Below, in pieces: positions 63,413 to 64,000 of a stretch of DNA of 64,000 bases. A model generated the notes under the pieces. That model was not told the origin of the DNA and did not search any database. It worked only from the letters and a program-made list of their open reading frames with translations. How positions within the stretch are numbered: position 1 is the stretch's first letter; each line of letters begins with the position of its first letter. The stretch lies in assembly GCF_013393385.1 (NCBI RefSeq), contig NZ_AP023239.1, positions 2,480,001 to 2,544,000 on the forward strand. Reading direction: 5' to 3'. The position numbers and the translations under genes are program-made. Source of the DNA: Paenibacillus sp. URB8-2 (GTDB taxonomy: Bacteria; Bacillota; Bacilli; Paenibacillales; Paenibacillaceae).

Positions 63413-63524
63413 GCCGAAGACTTGCCGCCGGCGGTGTGCTAGAATGGGATGGATGATATACCCAGTCATGGGAATGCTCCGCATACAGCCTTGAAGATAG
63501 GGCGGAGCCTGGGAGGAAACCGGA

Positions 63525-64000
63525 ATGGCCGGAAATCTGCTTGTCGTCTTTCTTCTTACAATGGTTATACATACCGCCGAAACGTTGTCGTATTCCGTCC
63601 GGTACGCCGGGGTCAGGCTGAACAAAATCGCGATCGCGCTGTCTCTGACCGGCATCATAGTACTGGTATCCCGAACCGCCAATCTGATTCAGGCTCCGCT
63701 GACAGCCAAGTTTGTGGATGTGGCGAGAACCGATTCAAGCTTTCCCATGGAGAATTATTTAAGGATTATCCTGCTGGGCGGCTCGCTGGGAACGCTGATT
63801 GCAATCGGACTGTTTCCCACATTTATCGGACTGTTCGAGCGCATCATCTCCAAGCTGGAGATCCAGGGATCGATTCCGAAGCTGCTGGCCAGCGTCACCA
63901 ACGGACAATTGAAAAATACCCGCAAATATATCAGACGGCCGAAAATCGGGCTGTACTATTTCCGGTACCTGGATGTTCCGAAACGGCTGATCGTGCTGAA
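63525..64000 (+). CDS. amj: Amj-type lipid II flippase (3' end outside the window)
   Basis: The first 158 residues are seen; the gene continues past base 64000. They include MVIHTAETLSYSVRYAGVRL and NLIQAPLTAKFVDVART with several membrane helices, matching the Amj/YdaH family. In Bacillus subtilis Amj is an alternate lipid II flippase, induced when MurJ is lacking. GGGAGG lies 8 bases before the ATG. Confidence 0.85.
   Translation, partial: MAGNLLVVFLLTMVIHTAETLSYSVRYAGVRLNKIAIALSLTGIIVLVSRTANLIQAPLTAKFVDVARTDSSFPMENYLRIILLGGSLGTLIAIGLFPTFIGLFERIISKLEIQGSIPKLLASVTNGQLKNTRKYIRRPKIGLYYFRYLDVPKRLIVL

Overview
The window looks like a chromosomal segment of a nitrogen-fixing, low-to-mid GC Gram-positive of the Paenibacillus type. 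The evidence is strong AGGAGG ribosome sites, frequent GTG and TTG starts, U-tract terminators, YesM/YesN-type two-component genes, TreP/TreC/TreR, GlnR-type (TGTNA-N7-TNACA) operators, and nif/anf genes without any sigma-54 promoter or NifA/AnfA gene. Genus is an inference; there is no rRNA or marker gene here.

The centrepiece, about 10.2-24.4 kb, is a nearly self-contained iron-only nitrogenase island. It holds a 4Fe-4S ferredoxin, nifB, a nifE-nifN-nifX operon, the structural operon anfHDGK, a HEPN-like small protein, a class I glutamine amidotransferase, a split-barrel flavin protein with a His-rich repeat tail (possibly Anf3-like), and a two-gene homocitrate synthase (nifV-omega, nifV-alpha). 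NifB makes the FeS core, NifEN/NifX mature it, NifV supplies homocitrate, and AnfH/AnfDGK reduce N2. Perfect GlnR-type sites lie upstream of both nifB and anfH, and anfH also has a degenerate second site just after its -10, so nitrogen control by GlnR is the simplest reading. nifU, nifS and structural nifHDK are not in the window.

To the left (0-10.2 kb) are the end of a branched-chain amino-acid ABC transporter (livF), a Cys/Met PLP enzyme, a frameshifted IS1182-type element, an IclR regulator, a UPF0303/MFS pair, an SDR dehydrogenase and a Rieske oxygenase. Between them lie four decayed genes (MFS, LysR, aldo-keto reductase, and a shrunken second SDR copy). To the right (24.4-33.3 kb) are a broken GNAT gene, the trehalose operon with TreR operators, a MarR-ABC exporter pair, a nucleotidyltransferase and a Met-rich secreted peptide.

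From 33.3 to 37.7 kb is a visibly AT-rich, mosaic accessory segment: a GNAT fragment, a NUDIX gene, two related structured repeats, a 27-residue holin-like toxin with a likely antisense RNA (candidate type I toxin-antitoxin), an IS1634-type element, and AraC and GH32 fragments fused by deletion. From 37.8 to 46.3 kb a DMT exporter is followed by a GntR-controlled sugar-acid operon (KduI/IolB-like, two YhcH anomerases, MFS, KduD-like SDR, 2-hydroxyacid dehydrogenase, 6-phosphogluconate dehydrogenase). From 46.4 to 64 kb come a two-component system with small His-rich and membrane proteins, 5-oxoprolinase pxpBCA, a spermidine-synthase-like protein, a YesMN two-component system joined to an Fbp/Afu-type ABC importer with a second membrane-anchored binding protein and a PP2C-like phosphatase, a CmpB-like membrane protein and the start of an Amj-type lipid II flippase.
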